Shown one piece after another: positions 16,995-25,636 of a DNA stretch of 64,000 bases. The stretch lies in NCBI GenBank assembly GCA_049323835.1, contig JBMOOJ010000056.1, forward strand, positions 62,001 to 126,000. Direction: 5' to 3'. This DNA comes from SG-bin9 sp049323835. GTDB lineage: Bacteria > Pseudomonadota > Alphaproteobacteria > Rhizobiales > Xanthobacteraceae. Position 1 is the first letter of the stretch. Each line of letters starts with the position of its first letter. Below the pieces are notes generated by a model. It ran no database searches. It saw nothing but the letters and a program-made list of their open reading frames with translations, and was not told where the DNA came from. The position numbers and the translations under genes were made by a program.

Positions 16995-18422
16995 TCAGCG
17001 CTCCGCCGCCAAACGGCGGACGTCGGTGAAATGCCCGGCGAGCGCAGCGGCGGCGACCATCGCCGGACTCATCAGGTGCGTGCGTCCGCCTGCGCCCTGC
17101 CGCCCCTCGAAATTGCGGTTCGTGCTCGATGCGCAGCGCTCGCCCGGCGCGAGCACGTCGTCGTTCATCGCCAGGCACATCGAGCATCCGGACTGCCGCC
17201 ACTCGAAGCCCGCGTCGATGAAGATGCGATCGAGACCCTCGGCTTCCGCCGCGCGGCGAACGCTCGACGAGCCCGGCACCACCATTCCCCGCACGCCCTC
17301 GGCAACGCGGCGTCCGCGAACGACGGCGGCGGCTTCACGCAGATCGGAGAGCCGCGCATTGGTGCAGGATCCGATGAACGCACGCTGGATGCGAATATCG
17401 CCGAGCGCCATGCCGGGCGTGAGCCCCATGTATGTCAGCGCCCGCTCCATGTCGCGCCGGCGGCTGGCATCCGGTTCAAGCCGCGGGTCCGGAATGCGAT
17501 CGCCGATCGGAATCGCCTGATCGGGACTCGTTCCCCACGTAACCAGCGGTTCGACCTCGCATGCATCCAGCGTGACGTTGCGATCGAAGCGCGCGTCCGG
17601 ATCGCTGCGCAGCGTCAGCCAATATTGGACGGCGTTGTTCCACAATGCGCCGCGCGGGGTGCGCGGCTTGTCCGAAAGATAGTCGAACACAGTCCCGTCG
17701 GGGGCGATTACGACGCCGCGCGCGCCACATTCGACCGCCATGTTGCAGATGGTCATGCGAGCTTCGACCGACAGGGCCGCGATGCCATCGCCGGCAAACT
17801 CGATCGCGTAGCCGGTCGCGCCGCTGGCGCCGATGTTGCGGATCAGCGCCATCACCGCGTCCTTCGCGGTCACGCCGGGTGGAAGTGTTCCGTTGAGAAT
17901 GACGCGCATGGTGCGCAAGCGGCGATACCGCAGCGTCTGTGTCGCGAGATAGTGCTCGATGTCCGACGTGCCGATGCCGAAGCCGAGCGCACCCAATGCG
18001 CCGTAGGTCGTGGTGTGGCTGTCGCCGGCCGCAACGATCATGCCGGGCAGGATGAAGCCGAGCTCCGGTGCGACCACGTGTTCGATGCCTTGCAGCGGGT
18101 GCAGCACGTCGAACAGCTCGATACCGAAGGTGCGGCAGTTCCGGTCGAAGTAGGCGACCTGCTGCGCGCCGCCGGCATCCGGCATCGCCGCATCGCGCAT
18201 GCGGGCGGTGGAATTGACGTGATCGACCACGCCGAGCGCGGCTTGCGGCCGCCAGACACGGCGGCTCGCTTCGCGCAAGCCGCTGAACGCCTGCGGGCTT
18301 GTATATTCGTTGAGCACGGTGCGATCGATGTACAGCAGGACTTCGGCGCCGGGACCGTTACGATCATCGAGTGCCCGCACGGTATGCGTGTCGATCATCT
18401 TGTCGTAGAGCGTGCGCGGCAC
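16995..18422 (-). CDS. LeuC-like large subunit of an isopropylmalate isomerase-type hydro-lyase
   Basis: A 475-residue [4Fe-4S] hydro-lyase. The active-site motif VAAGDSHTTTYGALGALGFGIG is present, and the three cluster cysteines appear in FIGSCTNARLSDL and SGCSMCLAMNDD. Length and order match LeuC. The apparent start is GTG at 18422 (next ATG at 18398). Candidate reactions of the family include isopropylmalate, citraconate/citramalate and dimethylmaleate hydration. The gene heads an operon with leuD and a Bug protein and is divergent from a LysR regulator, which argues for substrate-induced catabolism. Confidence 0.87.
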   Translation of the reverse strand: MPRTLYDKMIDTHTVRALDDRNGPGAEVLLYIDRTVLNEYTSPQAFSGLREASRRVWRPQAALGVVDHVNSTARMRDAAMPDAGGAQQVAYFDRNCRTFGIELFDVLHPLQGIEHVVAPELGFILPGMIVAAGDSHTTTYGALGALGFGIGTSDIEHYLATQTLRYRRLRTMRVILNGTLPPGVTAKDAVMALIRNIGASGATGYAIEFAGDGIAALSVEARMTICNMAVECGARGVVIAPDGTVFDYLSDKPRTPRGALWNNAVQYWLTLRSDPDARFDRNVTLDACEVEPLVTWGTSPDQAIPIGDRIPDPRLEPDASRRRDMERALTYMGLTPGMALGDIRIQRAFIGSCTNARLSDLREAAAVVRGRRVAEGVRGMVVPGSSSVRRAAEAEGLDRIFIDAGFEWRQSGCSMCLAMNDDVLAPGERCASSTNRNFEGRQGAGGRTHLMSPAMVAAAALAGHFTDVRRLAAER

Positions 18423-18464
18423 CTGACACCCCGGAGTATGCTAGCCTGAAGGCACGAGCCTTTC

Positions 18465-18478
18465 GCTTGCATCCAAGC
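18465..18478. promoter_or_regulatory. Possible LysR-type operator
   Basis: GCTTG-CATC-CAAGC, a perfect five-base-arm dyad inside a slightly longer imperfect one (CTTTCGCTTG/CAAGCAAAG), sits midway in the 129-base gap between the divergent leuC-like gene and the LysR gene. Position and symmetry fit an autoregulatory LysR box, but the dyad is short. Confidence 0.35.
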
Positions 18479-18551
18479 AAAGGGAATGCGCCGCGGAATG
18501 GCCAATGCCGTTTCGGCATCGGTTGATGCCGTGCGGTTGAAGGGAACCGGA

Positions 18552-19511
18552 ATGGACGTCACGTGGATCGAGGACTTTCTGGCGCTGGTCGATCTCGGCC
18601 ATTTCTCCCGCGCCGCCGAACAGCGTGGGGTGACGCAACCAGCCTTCAGCCGCCGCATCCGCGCGCTGGAGGATTGGGTCGGCAGCCCGCTGTTCGACCG
18701 CGACGCGCAGCCGGTTGCTCTGACACCCGCGGGCGAACGCTTCCGGCCCGTGGCCGAGGAAACGTTGCGGCGGCTCTATCAGGGACGGGAGGCCGCGCGC
18801 GAGGCCGGCCGGATGTCCGTCGCCACAGTGCGATTTGCATCGACACAGGTCTTGTCGTTCAGTTTTTTCCCGAACTGGCTGCGAGCGATCGAGGGCGGCG
18901 AACCGCGTGAAGCCGTTGTCTCGCTGACGGCGGCGCACATGGCGGCCTGCGAGCAGATCATGCTGCGCGGCGAGGCGCATTTCCTGTTGTGTCACGACCA
19001 TCCGCAGATGTCGCATGCGCTGATGTCGGATCAATTTCGCTCGATCCGGCTTGGCGCCGATGCGCTATTGCCGGTTAGCGCGCCGGACGTCGCAGGTACG
19101 GGTCCGTTGTTCGCGATGCCCGGGATCGACGCGGAGCCGCTGCCGCTTCTGGCGTACACCAGCGAGTCCGGGTTTGGCCGTATTCTTGCCGGAGCACGCG
19201 CGATCGAACAAAGCGATGCGTCGCTGAAAGCGGTGTTTGCTTCGCATCTCGCATCGGTGCTGATCGCAATGGCGCGCGATGGCCGCGGCATCGCCTGGGC
19301 GCCGATGAGCGTCGTCGCGGATGACCTCAAGCGTGGCACGCTGTTCCGCGCGTCGCACGAACGCGACGACGTGCCGGTCGAGATCAGGCTCTATCGCCCG
19401 CGCTCGCGGCAAAGTCCCGCTGCCGAGCGCCTCTGGTCACTGATCCTCAAGTCATCCGGCGACAAGGATTCGGGCGATCAGCGGGATGCCGGACCTGACG
19501 AGGCCGTGTAA
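18552..19511 (+). CDS. LysR-family transcriptional regulator
   Basis: 319 residues from the ATG at 18552, preceded by AGGGAA. The N-terminal winged helix-turn-helix is clear: WIEDFLALVDLGHFSRAAEQ, then VTQPAFSRRIRALEDW and SPLFDR..QPVALTPAGE. The remaining 230 residues form the periplasmic-binding-like effector domain. Divergent placement next to the leuCD-Bug operon makes it the likely activator of that operon, with the carboxylate substrate or product as co-inducer. An upstream in-frame ATG at 18498 would add non-conserved residues. Confidence 0.88.
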   Translation: MDVTWIEDFLALVDLGHFSRAAEQRGVTQPAFSRRIRALEDWVGSPLFDRDAQPVALTPAGERFRPVAEETLRRLYQGREAAREAGRMSVATVRFASTQVLSFSFFPNWLRAIEGGEPREAVVSLTAAHMAACEQIMLRGEAHFLLCHDHPQMSHALMSDQFRSIRLGADALLPVSAPDVAGTGPLFAMPGIDAEPLPLLAYTSESGFGRILAGARAIEQSDASLKAVFASHLASVLIAMARDGRGIAWAPMSVVADDLKRGTLFRASHERDDVPVEIRLYRPRSRQSPAAERLWSLILKSSGDKDSGDQRDAGPDEAV

Positions 19512-19619
19512 GCTTCGACCGGCCGATCCGTATGCGGATGACCTGGTCCGAAACCGGCGAGACGTTGCCTTCTCCTTTGCGCGATCAAGTGCGTCGTATC
19601 GCTCGAAGGATTGCCACCC

Positions 19620-20687
19620 ATGAAAGTTCCCTCCGTTCTGCTGCTCGCTGCGGCCTTGTCCGCTGCCGCTCTCGCCTCTGGACAGGCTGCGCCCAACAGT
19701 GATGGCGAGGATGTGCCCGCCGAAGAGCGCGCGGCGCTCGAAGAGGTCAGGGAAATGATCCGCAAGCAGGTGACGGACGATGCCCGCAAGGACGGCCGTG
19801 CCTTCCGCGACGCGCATCGCAAACACCATGGCTGCGTGCGCGCGACCTTCACGGTGAAGGGCGATCTGCCGCCCGAGCTTGCGCAAGGTTTGTTTCGTGA
19901 ACCTGCGAGCTATCCGGCATTCATCCGTTACTCGAACGGCTCCGGAAGGGCGCAGGACGATCAGGAGGGCGATGGCCGCGGCATGGCCGTGAAGATTCTC
20001 GGCGTCAAGGGCGCACGCAATCTCGACGATCCGCTGGAAGAGGGCTCGTCGCAGGACTTCGTGATGGTCAACCATCCGGTGTTCTTCGTTCGCAATGCTG
20101 AGAAGTACGTCGGTTTTCAGCGCGCGCTGCAAGGCAACGTGATGTGGTGGGTGTTCAATCCGGTGCGGTTCTTCCACGAAGGACTGATCGGGTTGGCGAT
20201 CCTGATGAAGAAAATGGTGAACCCGCTCGAGGCGAATTACTTCTCGATGGTGCCCTCCAAACTCGGCAACACGCAGATGAAATTCCGCGCGACGCCGTGC
20301 GCGGGCGGCAAGTTCGTCAGCACGTCAGACACGAAGGATCGCCTGCGCGAGAATCTCACCCGGACGATCACCGCGTCCAGCGCCTGCTTCCTGTTCCAGG
20401 TGCAGACGCGAGCGCGGCCCGATGCCATGCCGATCGAGGATCCGACGATCGAGTGGCGCGAGAAGGATTCTCCGTTCCGCACCGTCGCCGAGATCAACAT
20501 CCCGATGCAGCAGCCCGAGCAGGGAGAGGCGTGCGAAGCAGTCTCGTTCAATCCGTGGAACGGATTGCAGGATCATCGCCCGCTCGGCGGCATCTCGCGT
20601 GTCCGCAAGGAGGTGTATCAGACCATCTCGCGGCTGCGCCACGAGATCAACGGGCAGACGCGCGCCGAACCGGAGCGCGGCCTATGA
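19620..20687 (+). CDS. Secreted catalase-family heme protein
   Basis: 355 residues with a signal peptide ending near ALASGQA. The core has AHRKHHGCVRATFTVKG with the distal-histidine region, then SYPAFIRYSNGSGRAQDDQEGDGRGMAVKILG, the shortened catalase-core pattern seen in catalase-related periplasmic proteins. It lacks the full clade length, so peroxidase or peroxide-decomposing activity is plausible but unproven. The ATG at 19620 has AAGGA nine bases upstream. It ends six bases inside the convergent acyl-CoA dehydrogenase gene. Confidence 0.78.
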   Translation: MKVPSVLLLAAALSAAALASGQAAPNSDGEDVPAEERAALEEVREMIRKQVTDDARKDGRAFRDAHRKHHGCVRATFTVKGDLPPELAQGLFREPASYPAFIRYSNGSGRAQDDQEGDGRGMAVKILGVKGARNLDDPLEEGSSQDFVMVNHPVFFVRNAEKYVGFQRALQGNVMWWVFNPVRFFHEGLIGLAILMKKMVNPLEANYFSMVPSKLGNTQMKFRATPCAGGKFVSTSDTKDRLRENLTRTITASSACFLFQVQTRARPDAMPIEDPTIEWREKDSPFRTVAEINIPMQQPEQGEACEAVSFNPWNGLQDHRPLGGISRVRKEVYQTISRLRHEINGQTRAEPERGL

Positions 20688-21848
20688 GAACAACTGCCGT
20701 CCGGCGAGGTCGAGCATGATTTCTTCCGAGCCGCCACCGATAGCGTTGACGCGCACCTCGCGATAGACGCGCTCGACCTTGGAGCCGGTAAGGAACGACG
20801 CGCCGCCCAGCACCTGCGCCGCTTCGCGCGCGACCGCTTCGAGCGTGCGCGTCGCCTGCACCTTCAGCATGGCGAAATCGGCCGGCACGCCCTTGCCTTC
20901 CTTCATCGCCCAAGCGCACTGATCGACCCATGCCTGCGTCGTGCCGATCTGCCGCGCCATATCGGCGAGCTTGATGCGGATTGCCTGATGGTCGACGAGC
21001 CGCTTGCCAAAGGTCTCGCGCTGGCGCGCCCACTCGGCCGCTTCGGTAAGACAGACGCGCGCATGCGCGCAGCAGTTCATTGCGAGGCCAAGCCGTTCGC
21101 TGTTGAAGTTGCGCATGATGCCGGCAAAGCCGCCGTTCTCCGGGCCGATCAGGTTCTCCGGCGGCACCTCGACGTTGTCGAAGTAGAGCGTCGCCGTATC
21201 CGAGCAGCGCCAGCCCATCTTGTCGAGGCGGGTGCGGCTGAAGCCGGGCCGATCCGTTTCCACCAGCATCAGCGAGATGCCGGACGCGCCGGGGCCGCCG
21301 GTGCGCACGGCGACGGTGAGATAGTCCGCACGCATGCCGGAGGTGATGAAGGTTTTCGAGCCGTTGATGACGTATTTGTTGCCGGACTTTTCCGCGCGCG
21401 TCTTGATGGCGGCGACATCCGAGCCGCCGGACGGCTCGGTGATGGCGAGCGCCATGATCTTCTTGCCGGACAGAACCTCCGGCGCGATGCGGCGCTTCAT
21501 CTCGTCGGAGCCCAGCGCCAGCACCGGCGGCAGCGCGATCCCGTGCGTCATCAGCGAGGCATTGAGACCGCCGGCGCCGAGCCGCGCGATCTCCTCGGAC
21601 TGGGTGAGGCGATGGAAGATATCGAAGCCGTCCGAGACGCCGCCGTATTCTTCCGGATAGCCCAATCCGAGAATACCGGCTTCCGCCGCCTTCACATGCA
21701 GCTCGCGCGGCAGCTCGCCTTCCGCTTCCCAGCGATCGATGTTCGGCTCGATCTCGCGTTCGACGAATTTCCGCACCGAGCGCGCCAGCGCATCGTGAGT
21801 CTCGTCATAGTGCGGCGAACGTGCGCGCCAGTCGTCGAACATGGTCAT
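20682..21848 (-). CDS. Acyl-CoA dehydrogenase
   Basis: A 388-residue FAD flavoprotein that oxidises acyl-CoA thioesters to enoyl-CoAs. Signatures: ALAITEPSGGSDVAAIKTRAE (FAD/acyl-CoA signature 1), DKMGWRCSDTATLYFDNVEVP, and the C-terminal QVLGGASFLTGSKVERVYREVR with IGGGSEEIMLDLAGRQL. The catalytic base region is conserved. Closest in style to long- or branched-chain dehydrogenases used in catabolism. No other beta-oxidation gene is adjacent, so its substrate is open. Confidence 0.93.
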   Translation of the reverse strand: MTMFDDWRARSPHYDETHDALARSVRKFVEREIEPNIDRWEAEGELPRELHVKAAEAGILGLGYPEEYGGVSDGFDIFHRLTQSEEIARLGAGGLNASLMTHGIALPPVLALGSDEMKRRIAPEVLSGKKIMALAITEPSGGSDVAAIKTRAEKSGNKYVINGSKTFITSGMRADYLTVAVRTGGPGASGISLMLVETDRPGFSRTRLDKMGWRCSDTATLYFDNVEVPPENLIGPENGGFAGIMRNFNSERLGLAMNCCAHARVCLTEAAEWARQRETFGKRLVDHQAIRIKLADMARQIGTTQAWVDQCAWAMKEGKGVPADFAMLKVQATRTLEAVAREAAQVLGGASFLTGSKVERVYREVRVNAIGGGSEEIMLDLAGRQLFS

Positions 21849-22019
21849 GGTTGATCATCCCGGCAGGTCAGATCAGCGACGATGGCGTCGCGCGTGGTGA
21901 AATGTCCAGCGGGTCTGGTGGTCCGATGCTACAAATACAAACTCCTAGTGGAGTTTCGGATTTGACATTCGCATGGCCAGCTCGCGGTGAAACGGGGAGC
22001 GAATATCAAATCCACTCCA

Positions 22020-22334
22020 CTAGAGAATGCGCGCGCAGATGTTCTTGAACATCAGGATCAGCGCGGCGGAAATCAGCAGCGGCAGGCAAATGGTGCTGGC
22101 GATGCTCGCCCAGATGATCTGGTCCTTGCCGTCGAAGCCGTCGGACCAGATGAAGGAAGGCAGCACGCGCGAGACGTCGCCGGAGACGAGGTCGTAGAGC
22201 GGGCGGAACAGCATGACGGCGCCGATCAGAAGGCCGATGTACTCCCACCAGCGGCCCATCGCCCGGCGGACGAAAAAGAAGGTGGTTCCAACGAGAATTG
22301 CTGCAATGACGGTCACCGAGAGCCAGCCCAACAT
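22020..22334 (-). CDS. Small inner-membrane protein of unknown function
   Basis: A 104-residue protein with three hydrophobic segments (about 2-22, 31-50 and 74-97) linked by short polar loops including RRAMGRWWEYIG and SDGFDGKDQIIW. I do not recognise a family. The Trp-rich loop and the regular hydrophobic pattern support a real gene. It lies between the acyl-CoA dehydrogenase and the DMT exporter on the same strand, 62 bases downstream of the exporter stop. Confidence 0.55.
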   Translation of the reverse strand: MLGWLSVTVIAAILVGTTFFFVRRAMGRWWEYIGLLIGAVMLFRPLYDLVSGDVSRVLPSFIWSDGFDGKDQIIWASIASTICLPLLISAALILMFKNICARIL

Positions 22335-22396
22335 TCATCGCCTTCCGCATGTCAACGTCGCGGGCGTTGGTCGCGGCAGACGGCCATTTGGTTCGA

Positions 22397-23266
22397 TCAC
22401 TCCGTGCCTGGGATGACGCGCGGCTGCTGCGCACGCTGGCTCAGCCAGACGCTGCCGAGCACGATGAGAATGCCGGCCATCTGCGCGGGCGTCAGGCTCT
22501 GACCGACGACCGCCCAGCCGAGGATCACCGCCATCACCGGGCTGAGCAGCCCGAGCGGCGCGATGACCGACGGTTCGAGGCGCGCGAGCCCGCGAAACCA
22601 CAGGATGTACGTGAAGGCCGCGCTGATCAGGCCGAGGTACAGGAAGCCGGTGACGTTGGTGCTCGTGAGCGCCGGCAGCGGCGGCTCGAGCCAGAGCGCG
22701 ACCGGCACCAGCAGCAATCCGCCCGCGGTCAACTGCCATGACGCGAATGCCAGCGGCGAGACCGGCGGCTGCCAGACGCGGCTCAGCACCGTTCCCGCGG
22801 CCATCGACACCGCGCCGGCCAAACCTGCGGCGATGCCGATCTCGTCGAGCGCGGCCTTTGGCGTCAGGACAAGCAGCGCGACGCCCGCCACGCCCGCTAT
22901 CGACGCGGCAATCGCCAATGCGCGGATCGGCGTGCCGATGATGAGCCGCGCGAACAGGATCACCACCAGCGGCTGGATCGCGCCGACGGTCGCGGCAACG
23001 CCGCCGGGCAGGCGATAGGCGGAGATGAAAAGCATCCACCAGAAGATCGAGAAGTTGAGCGCGCCGAGTACGAACACGCGCAGCCACCAGATGCTGTGCG
23101 GCAGTTGCCGGACGATGAGAAGCAGCAGGAGGCCGGCGGGCAGCGCGCGCAGCATCGATACCGTCAGCGGATAGCCCGCGGGCAGCATTTCGGTGGTGAC
23201 GAGATAGGTGCTGCCCCAAATCGCGGGGGCAATGGCGGTCAGCAGCAGATCGAGGTTGCGGGTCAT
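22397..23266 (-). CDS. DMT-superfamily exporter (EamA family)
   Basis: A 289-residue transporter with ten predicted helices made of two EamA repeats, beginning LLLTAIAPAIWGSTYLVTTEMLPAG and, in the second repeat, GAVSMAAGTVLSRVWQPP. EamA proteins export amino acids, drugs or metabolites by antiport. It is transcribed divergently from a MarR regulator, and the 94-base gap contains two palindromes that could let MarR repress this gene, a common exporter-regulator arrangement. Confidence 0.85.
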   Translation of the reverse strand: MTRNLDLLLTAIAPAIWGSTYLVTTEMLPAGYPLTVSMLRALPAGLLLLLIVRQLPHSIWWLRVFVLGALNFSIFWWMLFISAYRLPGGVAATVGAIQPLVVILFARLIIGTPIRALAIAASIAGVAGVALLVLTPKAALDEIGIAAGLAGAVSMAAGTVLSRVWQPPVSPLAFASWQLTAGGLLLVPVALWLEPPLPALTSTNVTGFLYLGLISAAFTYILWFRGLARLEPSVIAPLGLLSPVMAVILGWAVVGQSLTPAQMAGILIVLGSVWLSQRAQQPRVIPGTE

Positions 23267-23294
23267 TTTCGGGCTTTCCCGTTGTCATTCGATT

Positions 23295-23312
23295 TATCTT
23301 GATATCAAGATA
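23295..23312. promoter_or_regulatory. MarR operator candidate 1
   Basis: TATCTTGATATCAAGATA is a perfect 18-base palindrome in the divergent gap between the EamA exporter and MarR genes. It differs from the site at 23321-23338 only in the central two bases, and the two centres are 26 bases apart. Half-site length and symmetry match what dimeric MarR proteins bind. Confidence 0.8.
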
Positions 23313-23320
23313 ATATCTGA

Positions 23321-23338
23321 TATCTTGACGTCAAGATA
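23321..23338. promoter_or_regulatory. MarR operator candidate 2
   Basis: TATCTTGACGTCAAGATA is a second perfect 18-base palindrome sharing both arms (TATCTTGA/TCAAGATA) with the first. It lies 23 bases upstream of the MarR start and could overlap its promoter, giving autoregulation as well as exporter repression. Confidence 0.8.
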
Positions 23339-23360
23339 CTTGTCCGCCAATCTGCCGTGC

Positions 23361-23861
23361 ATGGATCGCGTTGACGACATTCTGCGGCAGTGGCGGCGAG
23401 AGCGGCCTGACCTCGATGTCGGGCCGATGGGCATCATCGGGCGCATCCGCCGCATCTCGCAGCATTTGCTGCGGGAGATGGAAAAAACGTTCGCGGAGCA
23501 CGGCTTGCAGGACGGCAGCTTCGACGTGCTGGCGACGTTGCGGCGATCGGGGCCACCCTATGCGCTGTCGCCCGGCGATCTCATGCGCACCATGATGATC
23601 ACGTCCGGCACGATGACCAACCGCATCGATCAGCTGGTGAAGGCCGGGCTCGTCAAGCGCACACCGAATCCGGAGGATGGTCGCGGCTTCATCGTCTCGC
23701 TGACGAAGAAGGGCTTCAATGTCATTGATGAAGCGGTCACCGCGCATGTCGAAACCCAGAAGCGGCTGACGGCGGCGCTGTCGAAGGAGGAGCGGGCGAT
23801 GCTCAATACGCTGCTCGGCAAGTATCTGGCGAGCTTCGAGACGAACGAAAGCCCGGACTAG
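23361..23861 (+). CDS. MarR-family transcriptional regulator
   Basis: 166 residues from the ATG at 23361; a longer frame would run through both operator palindromes and is rejected. The winged helix is visible as GSFDVLATLRRSGPPYALSPGDL, then TSGTMTNRIDQLVKAGLVKRTPNPEDGRGFIVSLTKKG, with the recognition helix around TSGTMTNRIDQL and the wing D/R pair in NPEDGRG. The flanking helices form the dimer interface. It probably represses the divergent exporter and itself, with release by an unknown small ligand. Confidence 0.92.
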   Translation: MDRVDDILRQWRRERPDLDVGPMGIIGRIRRISQHLLREMEKTFAEHGLQDGSFDVLATLRRSGPPYALSPGDLMRTMMITSGTMTNRIDQLVKAGLVKRTPNPEDGRGFIVSLTKKGFNVIDEAVTAHVETQKRLTAALSKEERAMLNTLLGKYLASFETNESPD

Positions 23862-23953
23862 CCTATGCACTCGCGGTGTCCGGTTGCGATGCGGGGATTG
23901 CATCCATATCATTGCTGAACGGCTGCGCGTGGCAGCCGAAAGCAGAGGTCACG

Positions 23954-25045
23954 ATGGATGATTCAGTTCGGGACGACATCGTGGCGCTGGTGCCGCCGTT
24001 GCTGCAATCGATCGAGGCGCTGAGTTTCATCGCGCGCTACCTGCATCCGCCCGATTTCGGCAATGTCATGGAAATGGCCGGCACACCGGACGCGCTGCTG
24101 CGCGAGGCGCTGCCGCGGCTCAACAACTGGCCCGAGCCGTTGACCGGCGTCGCGACGCTGCTGCGCGCGTCGAGCGACGCGGTGCTTGCGGCGTTCGACG
24201 GCCTGCGCGCCGCGCCCGAGCAGGAGAACAGCCTCGTCGCGGTGTTCAAGGCGCTGCGCTACGTCTCACGTGCGCAGGAGGCGCTCTATCCGCTTGCCGC
24301 AGCGATGCCGGCGGTCAGCCGTTTCTTCATCGCGCCCGAGATGCGTGACGATGCGGGGTTGCAGGAGCGGATCGCCAAAGCGGGCAAGCGTGACGACACC
24401 GGCATTGCACACGCGAACAACGAGTCCGGCAGCCGCGGCGGCTTCTCGATCTACGTGCCGGAGTACTATACGCCGGATCGCGCGTGGCCAGTAGTGTTCG
24501 CGCTGCATGGCGGCAGCGGCAACGGCCGTGCATTCCTCTGGAGCTGGCTGCGTGATGCACGCAGCCACGGCGCGATCCTCGTCTCGCCGACCGCGATCGG
24601 CTCGACCTGGGCGCTGATGGGTGACGATGCCGATTCGCCAAACCTCGCGCGCATCCTCGACATGGTGCGCGGACGATGGAATGCCGATCCGGACAGGCTG
24701 CTGCTCACCGGCATGAGCGATGGCGGCACGTTCTCCTATGTGAGCGGACTGGAGGCGGCGTCGCCGTTCACGCATCTCGGCCCGGTGGCGTCGTCGTTTC
24801 ATCCACTGATGGCGGAGATGGCTGACAAGCAGCGCATGCAGGGCTTGCCGATTTATCTCGTGCATGGCCAGCTCGACTGGATGTTCCACGTCGATGTCGC
24901 GCGGCAGGCGAACGAGGCGTTGTCGCTCGCCGGCGCAAACGTGACATATCGTGAGATCGACGACCTCAGCCACACCTATCCGCGTGAGATCAACGCGGGG
25001 ATGCTGACTTGGTTGAACGAAGCCCCGGCAAAACATGGCGCGTAA
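23954..25045 (+). CDS. Alpha/beta-hydrolase, phospholipase/carboxylesterase type
   Basis: 363 residues. An unusual all-helical N-terminal region (about 1-150) precedes an alpha/beta-hydrolase core with oxyanion loop FALHGGSGNGR, nucleophile motif LTGMSDGGTFSY (serine elbow GMSDG), acid region VHGQLDWMF and catalytic histidine in DDLSHTYPRE. The order Ser-Asp-His is intact, so it should be active as an esterase. The ATG at 23954 follows AGAGG. It overlaps the downstream GFA-like gene by 11 bases, suggesting joint expression. Confidence 0.75.
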   Translation: MDDSVRDDIVALVPPLLQSIEALSFIARYLHPPDFGNVMEMAGTPDALLREALPRLNNWPEPLTGVATLLRASSDAVLAAFDGLRAAPEQENSLVAVFKALRYVSRAQEALYPLAAAMPAVSRFFIAPEMRDDAGLQERIAKAGKRDDTGIAHANNESGSRGGFSIYVPEYYTPDRAWPVVFALHGGSGNGRAFLWSWLRDARSHGAILVSPTAIGSTWALMGDDADSPNLARILDMVRGRWNADPDRLLLTGMSDGGTFSYVSGLEAASPFTHLGPVASSFHPLMAEMADKQRMQGLPIYLVHGQLDWMFHVDVARQANEALSLAGANVTYREIDDLSHTYPREINAGMLTWLNEAPAKHGA

Positions 25046-25565
25046 ACCGAAACAGCTGGATGATCCGTTTGCCGATGTATCCCCGGCAAAGCGCAAGGCG
25101 GCCACCCAGCCGGCGCAGGCACGCGGGCAATGCCTCTGCGGCGCGGTCCATCTGGAAATCGACGTTCCCGCGCGCTGGGCGTGGCACGATCACACGCGCG
25201 CCAGCCGCGTGGCGCATGGCGCGGTTTACGCCACCTATGTCGGCAGCTGGCGCAAGCGCTTTCGCATCACGGAAGGTGGAGAGAGTATCACCCGCTACGA
25301 CGATGCGGCGACGAGAACGTCGCGGAGTTTTTGCAGCCGTTGCGGCACGCCGCTGTTCTACGAGCGCGGACGCTCAAAGCACATGATCAACATCCCGCGC
25401 GCGCTATTCCGGAATCGCACGGGGCGCGAGCCGCTCTATCACATCGGCATCGACGAGCTTCAGCCGTGGGTCTACATGGGCGCGCCGCTCGGGCCGCTGA
25501 AGGGATTTCCCGGCGTCGTCTGGGAGCGGCCGCGTAAAAAGAAAGCGGACGAGTTTCCGGGTTGA
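25035..25565 (+). CDS. GFA-domain protein lacking the central zinc cysteines
   Basis: 176 residues with a GFA (glutathione-dependent formaldehyde-activating enzyme) fold: GQCLCGAVHLEID near residue 31 and SFCSRCGTPLFYERG near 98 give the paired CxC and CxxC of the structural zinc. The usual middle C-x-C-x2-C is replaced by WHDHTRASRVAHGAVYA, so the catalytic zinc site seems lost or rebuilt with histidines. A basic N-terminal extension (first 28 residues) is extra. Function unknown. Its start overlaps the esterase gene. Confidence 0.72.
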   Translation: MARKPKQLDDPFADVSPAKRKAATQPAQARGQCLCGAVHLEIDVPARWAWHDHTRASRVAHGAVYATYVGSWRKRFRITEGGESITRYDDAATRTSRSFCSRCGTPLFYERGRSKHMINIPRALFRNRTGREPLYHIGIDELQPWVYMGAPLGPLKGFPGVVWERPRKKKADEFPG

Positions 25566-25577
25566 GTATTCGATGCC

Positions 25578-25613
25578 CAAAAGAAAGCGGCGTCGGAATG
25601 ATCCGGCGCCGCT
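25578..25613 (-). terminator. Intrinsic terminator of the aldehyde dehydrogenase gene
   Basis: On the minus strand an 11-pair stem (AGCGGCGCCGG with CCGACGCCGCT, one wobble) around a six-base loop is followed by TTCTTTT. It lies 24 bases past the dehydrogenase stop and in the convergent gap with the GFA-like gene, so it may serve both directions. Confidence 0.75.
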
Positions 25614-25636
25614 GTTGCTTGCGAAGTCGCTGACGA

